Source of the DNA: Variovorax boronicumulans | Lineage (GTDB): Bacteria; Pseudomonadota; Gammaproteobacteria; Burkholderiales; Burkholderiaceae_C | Direction: 5' to 3' | DNA length: 64,000 nt | NCBI RefSeq assembly: GCF_030812215.1 | Contig: NZ_JAUSSG010000002.1 | Span: 124,001 to 188,000 of the forward strand | Shown: positions 60,196 through 64,000 of the stretch, in pieces | How positions within the stretch are numbered: position 1 is the stretch's first letter | How the letters are laid out: the number at the start of each line of letters is the position of its first letter | Notes under the pieces: model-generated | Databases searched by the model: none | What the model was told of the DNA's origin: nothing | Seen by the model: the letters and a program-made list of their open reading frames with translations, nothing else | Program-made: the position numbers and the translations under genes

Positions 60196-61815
60196 ATGAA
60201 CGCCCCACTCCCCGCCACCCTCATGTCCGGCGCCGACTACCGCGAATCGCTGCGCCGCTACAGCCCCCATGTGTTCGTCGACGGCCGCCGTGTCGACAGC
60301 GTGGCCGATGAAGCCGCCTTCCAGCCCGGCATCAATGCCATCGCCCTCACCTACGACTACGCGCTGAAGTCCGGGTACGAGCCCCTGATGACCGCCGTGC
60401 AGCACACCAGCGGCAAGCGGGTGAACCGGCTCTCGCACATCAACACCAGCTCGGGCGACCTGCTCAACAAGCTGGAGGCCGTGCGGCTGGTCTGCCAGGA
60501 AACCGGCTGCGCCCAGCGCTACCTGACGCACGATGCGCTCAACGCCATTGCCCAGGTGTCGGCCCGCATCGACGACGCCCGCGGCAGCACCGAGCACACC
60601 GCGCGCTTTCGCGACTACCTGCACCGCGTGCAAGACCAGGACCTGACCCTCGGCGTCGCCATGACCGACGCCAAGGGCGACCGCAGTCGCCGGCCGCACG
60701 AGCAGGCGAACGTCGACAGCTACCTGCACGTGGTCGAGCGCAATGCGCGCGGCATCGTCATCTCGGGCACCAAGGCCATCGTGACCGGCGCGCCCTATGT
60801 GCACGAGCTGCTGGTCATGCCCTGCCGCAACATGGGCCGCGAAGACGCCGACTTCGCCGTGTGCTGCGCCGTGCCGCTGGACGCACCCGGCCTCACCATC
60901 GTCGCGCGACCGGCCGGCCGCCCCGGCGAGAAGCTCGAACACGGCGACGCCCTCTTCAGCCGCAAGTACGGCCAGAGCACCGGCGTGTGCATGTTCGACA
61001 AGGTGTTCGTACCGTGGGAGCGCGTGTTCTACGCTGGCGAATGGGAGCACTCCGGCCACCTGACCTACAGCTACGCCACCCACCATCGCCACAGCTGCAT
61101 CGGCGCCCGCGCGGGTTTCGGCGACCTGCTCATCGGGGCCGGCGCGTTGATGTGCGAGGCCAATGGCTTCGACCCCGGCAAGGAAAGCCATCTGCGCGAG
61201 CAGATGGTCGAACTGATCACCATCACCGAGAGCTTCTTCGCCTGCGGCGTGGCCGCCAGCGTCTACGGCAAGGCCGACGCGCACTGCGAGGTCTTCATGC
61301 CCGACCCGGTGTTCAGCAACATCGGCAAGCTGCTGCTCGCCACGAAGATCTACGACATGCACCGCATCGCGCACTACGTGAGCGGCGGCTTGCTCGTCAC
61401 CCTGCCCGGCCCCGACGAAGACCACAACCCCGAGACCGCCGCCCGCCTCTCGGACGTGCTGCGCGCCAACCCGGCGATTCCCTACGAACAGCGCATCGAG
61501 ACCGCCCGCTTCATCGAAGACCTCACGGCCGGCTACCAGGGCGGCTGGTACAGCGTGATCAGCCTGCACGGCGGCGGCTCGCCCGCGGCAATGAAGCAGG
61601 AGATCTGGCGCAACTACCCGGTCGGCTCCAAGGTCGAGCTGGTCGAGCGCATCCTGGAACGCGGCATTGCGGCCGATGGCTCGCCCGCCGCAGCGCCGCA
61701 CGATCCGGCACGCGCCATCACGAAGAACCGCCAGCCCGGCAAATGCTGCGACACCGGTTGCACCACACCCGGCCAGCCGGTGATGGTCGACCTGCCAACC
61801 TCGCTGCGCGCCTAG
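60196..61815 (+). CDS. HpaB / 4-hydroxybutyryl-CoA dehydratase-like flavoprotein
   Basis: 539 residues of the 4-hydroxyphenylacetate 3-hydroxylase superfamily. The sequence (SGADYRESLRRYSPHVFVDG, GVAMTDAKGDRSRRP, SGTKAIVTGA) looks nearer the AbfD dehydratase branch than E. coli HpaB. From memory of AbfD, its cluster ligands Cys99, Cys103, His292 and Cys299 correspond here to Cys105, Tyr109, His297 and Ala304. Two are therefore replaced and the iron-sulfur cluster may be absent. The C-terminal tail (500-539) has an unusual GKCCDTGC motif. GGAGA precedes the start. No flavin reductase gene is nearby. Confidence 0.85.
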   Translation: MNAPLPATLMSGADYRESLRRYSPHVFVDGRRVDSVADEAAFQPGINAIALTYDYALKSGYEPLMTAVQHTSGKRVNRLSHINTSSGDLLNKLEAVRLVCQETGCAQRYLTHDALNAIAQVSARIDDARGSTEHTARFRDYLHRVQDQDLTLGVAMTDAKGDRSRRPHEQANVDSYLHVVERNARGIVISGTKAIVTGAPYVHELLVMPCRNMGREDADFAVCCAVPLDAPGLTIVARPAGRPGEKLEHGDALFSRKYGQSTGVCMFDKVFVPWERVFYAGEWEHSGHLTYSYATHHRHSCIGARAGFGDLLIGAGALMCEANGFDPGKESHLREQMVELITITESFFACGVAASVYGKADAHCEVFMPDPVFSNIGKLLLATKIYDMHRIAHYVSGGLLVTLPGPDEDHNPETAARLSDVLRANPAIPYEQRIETARFIEDLTAGYQGGWYSVISLHGGGSPAAMKQEIWRNYPVGSKVELVERILERGIAADGSPAAAPHDPARAITKNRQPGKCCDTGCTTPGQPVMVDLPTSLRA

Positions 61816-61825
61816 ACTCCGGCGG

Positions 61826-62599
61826 ATGCGGATTCTTTCGACGGCTCTTTGTGCGGCGCTGCTGGCCACCGGCTGCGGCGGCCTGCGCACGGCCAAGGTG
61901 CCGCTGGACACCACGCTCGAAAAAAGCACCTGCACGGCAAACGCCGACACGCTCGTGGTAATGCTGCCCGGCGCGTACTCGCACCCCGACGAGTTCGTGC
62001 GCGAAGGCTTCATCGCGGCGCTGAACGACAACCGGCTCGCGGTGGACGTGATGCGGGTCGACGCCCACCTGGGCTACTACAACAACAAAACCATCCTCGA
62101 CCGCCTGAGCCAGGACGTGATGGCACCGGCGCGCGGCCAGGGCTACAAGTCGATCTGGGTCGTCGGCATCTCGGTCGGTGGCTTCGGCGGATTGCTCTAT
62201 GCGCAGACGCACCCCGGCGAACTCGCGGGCCTCATCACGCTTGCGCCCTACCTCGGTGAACGCGGCCTCAGCACCGACATCTCGAATGCCGGTGGCATCG
62301 CCCGCTGGACCGGGCCGCTGGGCGCCCCGCCTGGCAGCGACCCGCGCACGCCGAACGAAACACAGCTCTGGCAATGGCTGCGAGGCTATGTCGGCACTAC
62401 CGCCACCTTCGGCGCGCGGCCGCCGCTCTATCTCGGGTACGCGGTCGATGACCGCTTCGCCTTCAGCCATCGGCTGCTGGCGGCCGCACTGCCTGCGGAT
62501 CGCGTCTTCACGACGGAAGGCGGCCACGACTGGCCCGAGTGGACGCGGCTCTGGCGCCGCATGCTGCCGACCCTGCCCTTGCCGGGCTGCCCCGGCTGA
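61826..62599 (+). CDS. Lipoprotein alpha/beta hydrolase
   Basis: 257 residues. A signal peptide with lipobox LLATGCGG (Cys about 17) is followed by an alpha/beta hydrolase: LVVMLPGAYSHPDEF, nucleophile elbow GISVGG, acid Asp near YAVDDRFAF and the catalytic His in EGGHDWPEW. It is probably an envelope esterase. It starts 10 bases after the HpaB-like gene and probably shares its promoter. Confidence 0.85.
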   Translation: MRILSTALCAALLATGCGGLRTAKVPLDTTLEKSTCTANADTLVVMLPGAYSHPDEFVREGFIAALNDNRLAVDVMRVDAHLGYYNNKTILDRLSQDVMAPARGQGYKSIWVVGISVGGFGGLLYAQTHPGELAGLITLAPYLGERGLSTDISNAGGIARWTGPLGAPPGSDPRTPNETQLWQWLRGYVGTTATFGARPPLYLGYAVDDRFAFSHRLLAAALPADRVFTTEGGHDWPEWTRLWRRMLPTLPLPGCPG

Positions 62600-62608
62600 A
62601 GCGCAGCT

Positions 62609-63739
62609 TCAGTTCGGACGCAGGCGCAGCAACTTGCCGTCGGACTCATCCGTCAGCACGTAGAGCAGACCATCCGGCCCCTGCTTCACATCGCGGATGC
62701 GTGCCCGGCCGTCGGCCAGCAGCTTGTGCTCGGCGACCACCTTGCCGTCCTTCAGCTCGATGCGGTCGAGGTAGCCGAACTTCAGCGAGCCCACGAAGAG
62801 GTTGCCCTTCCAGCCGCCACCGTAGCGATCGCTCGTCAGAAATGCCATGCCCGATGCCGCGATCGACGGCACCCAGTAGTGCAGCGGCTGCTCCATGCCG
62901 TCCCTGGCGGTGATGCCGTCGCCGATCTTCCCGCCGCCGTAGTTCTCGCCGTAGGTGATCACCGGCCAGCCGTAGTTGCGGCCGGCCTGCGGAATGTTGA
63001 TTTCGTCGCCGCCCTGCGGGCCGTGCTCGGTCATCCAGAAGCGGCCATCGGGCGCGAGCGCCGCGCCCTGCCCATTGCGGTGGCCGTAGCTCCAGATCTC
63101 GGGCAGCGCGCCCGCATTGCCGACGAAGGGGTTGTCCTTCGGCACCGAGCCATCCTTGTTGACGCGCACCACTTTGCCGAGGTGGTTGTCGAGCTTCTGC
63201 GCATCGTCCTTGCGGCTGAAGCGGTCGCCCAGCGTGAGAAACAGCGTGCCGTCGCGCGCCTCGACAATGCGGCAGCCGAAATGCGAGCGGCTCGCCACCT
63301 TGGGTTTCTGGCTGAAGATGATCTTCAGGTTCTCGAGCCGGGCGCCGTCGGCAGACAACTGCGTGCTCGCCAGCGCGGTGCCGTTGCCCGACCCGCTGGC
63401 CTCAGGCTCGGAAAAGCAGAAGTACAGCGTGCGGTTCTTCTCGAAGCCCGAGTCGGCCAGCACGTCGAGCAAACCGCCCTGGCCACCCGCCGCGATGGCG
63501 GGCAAGCCTGCGATGGGCGCGCCGATCTTGCCGTCCGCGCCGATCAACCTCAGTCGCCCGGGGCGCTCGGTCACGAGGTAGCGGCCGCCGGGCAGAAAGC
63601 TCACACCCCAAGGGTTCTCGAGGCCGGATGCCACCGTTTCAGGCCGCGCCTGCGCCAAGGCGAAGCCGCAAAAACCCAAGCCAGCGACCACGGCAGTGCG
63701 GTGCACGAGGCGAATAACGACCTTAGATCGAAAGTTCAT
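62609..63739 (-). CDS. PQQ-dependent aldose (glucose/sorbosone) dehydrogenase
   Basis: 376 residues. A signal peptide (1-30, ending ALAQA) precedes a six-bladed beta-propeller of the soluble GDH/YliI family: GLENPWGVSFLPGGRYLVTERPGRL, EIWSYGHRNGQGAALAPDGRFWMTEHGPQGGDEIN and GRNYGWPVITYGENYGG. It should be a periplasmic aldose sugar dehydrogenase using PQQ. No pqq synthesis genes are in the window. It converges with the lipoprotein gene. Confidence 0.9.
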   Translation of the reverse strand: MNFRSKVVIRLVHRTAVVAGLGFCGFALAQARPETVASGLENPWGVSFLPGGRYLVTERPGRLRLIGADGKIGAPIAGLPAIAAGGQGGLLDVLADSGFEKNRTLYFCFSEPEASGSGNGTALASTQLSADGARLENLKIIFSQKPKVASRSHFGCRIVEARDGTLFLTLGDRFSRKDDAQKLDNHLGKVVRVNKDGSVPKDNPFVGNAGALPEIWSYGHRNGQGAALAPDGRFWMTEHGPQGGDEINIPQAGRNYGWPVITYGENYGGGKIGDGITARDGMEQPLHYWVPSIAASGMAFLTSDRYGGGWKGNLFVGSLKFGYLDRIELKDGKVVAEHKLLADGRARIRDVKQGPDGLLYVLTDESDGKLLRLRPN

Positions 63740-63831
63740 GTCTTTTCCGGGTAGTTGAGACCATCTTGGCGGGAAATAGCGCCAACGCCCAGCCCTTCCG
63801 ACAGTTCACCCCGACGATGAAGGCCCATTCG

Positions 63832-63931
63832 AAGCGAATCACTTATGGACCATAAAGGTCGACCGTTACATTTTTTCTTCGGCCGGATCGAAAAACATCA
63901 AGCGAATCAACGATTTGCAGACATATTCGCT
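63832..63931. promoter_or_regulatory. AT-rich upstream region with three AGCGAAT boxes
   Basis: AAGCGAATCA occurs at 63832-63841 and again at 63900-63909, and the inverted core ATTCGCT at 63925-63931. A TTATGG-A-CCATAA palindrome lies at 63843-63855. TTGACA at 63945-63950 could be a -35. The stretch 63740-64000 holds no gene apart from a possible start at 63981. Confidence 0.35.
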
Positions 63932-63980
63932 AATTCAGATTAAATTGACATAACCGCGCGTCATCAATATCCTACGCGCC

Positions 63981-64000
63981 ATGCGTTTTTTCGTCCTACC
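63981..64000 (+). CDS. Possible start of a gene cut by the window end
   Basis: An ATG at 63981 is followed by six codons (Arg, two Phe, Val, Leu) to the window edge. TTGACA and TATCCT with 17-base spacing end only seven bases before it, so the transcript would be leaderless. Too short to classify. Confidence 0.2.

Overview
The window is a high-GC piece of a beta-proteobacterial chromosome, most likely from the Comamonadaceae and close to Variovorax. This rests on gene order (ndk-rlmN-pilW-rodZ-ispG-hisS-yfgM-bamB-der-hfq-hflX-hflK-hflC-DUF2065-hisZ-purA and odhA-odhB-lpdA-zapE), the protein sequences and the codon bias. No database search was possible, so the genus is an inference. I see no rRNA, tRNA, CRISPR array, transposase gene or prophage. 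Most of the window is core genome, with an accessory-looking stretch of small enzymes, transporters and regulators on the left.

Positions 1-24010 hold mixed short transcription units. These are a truncated secreted protein, an EamA exporter, a cold-shock/DUF1294 fusion, a tautomerase, a YgiQ radical SAM protein and a MarR-GNAT fusion with its own palindrome. A patatin / acetoacetate decarboxylase / 3-hydroxybutyrate dehydrogenase cluster follows, probably for polyhydroxybutyrate or ketone-body use. Then come a split chromate transporter joined by a 21-codon ORF, an aldo/keto reductase, GNAT and XRE-cupin genes, an FAD oxidoreductase, rlmB with two membrane proteins (one with tandem L7/L12-like motifs), ybbA back to back with a Tat-exported arylesterase, metC, an AraC-type regulator and a VOC protein.

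Positions 24011-40946 are one uninterrupted minus-strand array of 18 genes for nucleotide and isoprenoid synthesis, tRNA charging, ribosome modification and GTPases, outer-membrane assembly, membrane proteolysis control and Hfq. A 265-bp palindromic element that can fold almost completely into a three-way junction lies inside it, between hisZ and a DUF2065 gene. It is the most unusual non-coding object in the window.

Positions 41041-58625 carry rluB, scpB and rluD, the divergent bamD, a DinG-type helicase with a DUF465 gene, an orphan PP2C phosphatase, a secreted coiled-coil protein coupled to zapE, the complete 2-oxoglutarate dehydrogenase operon and propionyl-CoA synthetase. Positions 58715-64000 hold an isochorismatase-family hydrolase and a TetR regulator, divergent from a HpaB/4-hydroxybutyryl-CoA-dehydratase-like protein and a lipoprotein hydrolase. 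A soluble aldose dehydrogenase follows, then an AT-rich promoter region that runs off the window.
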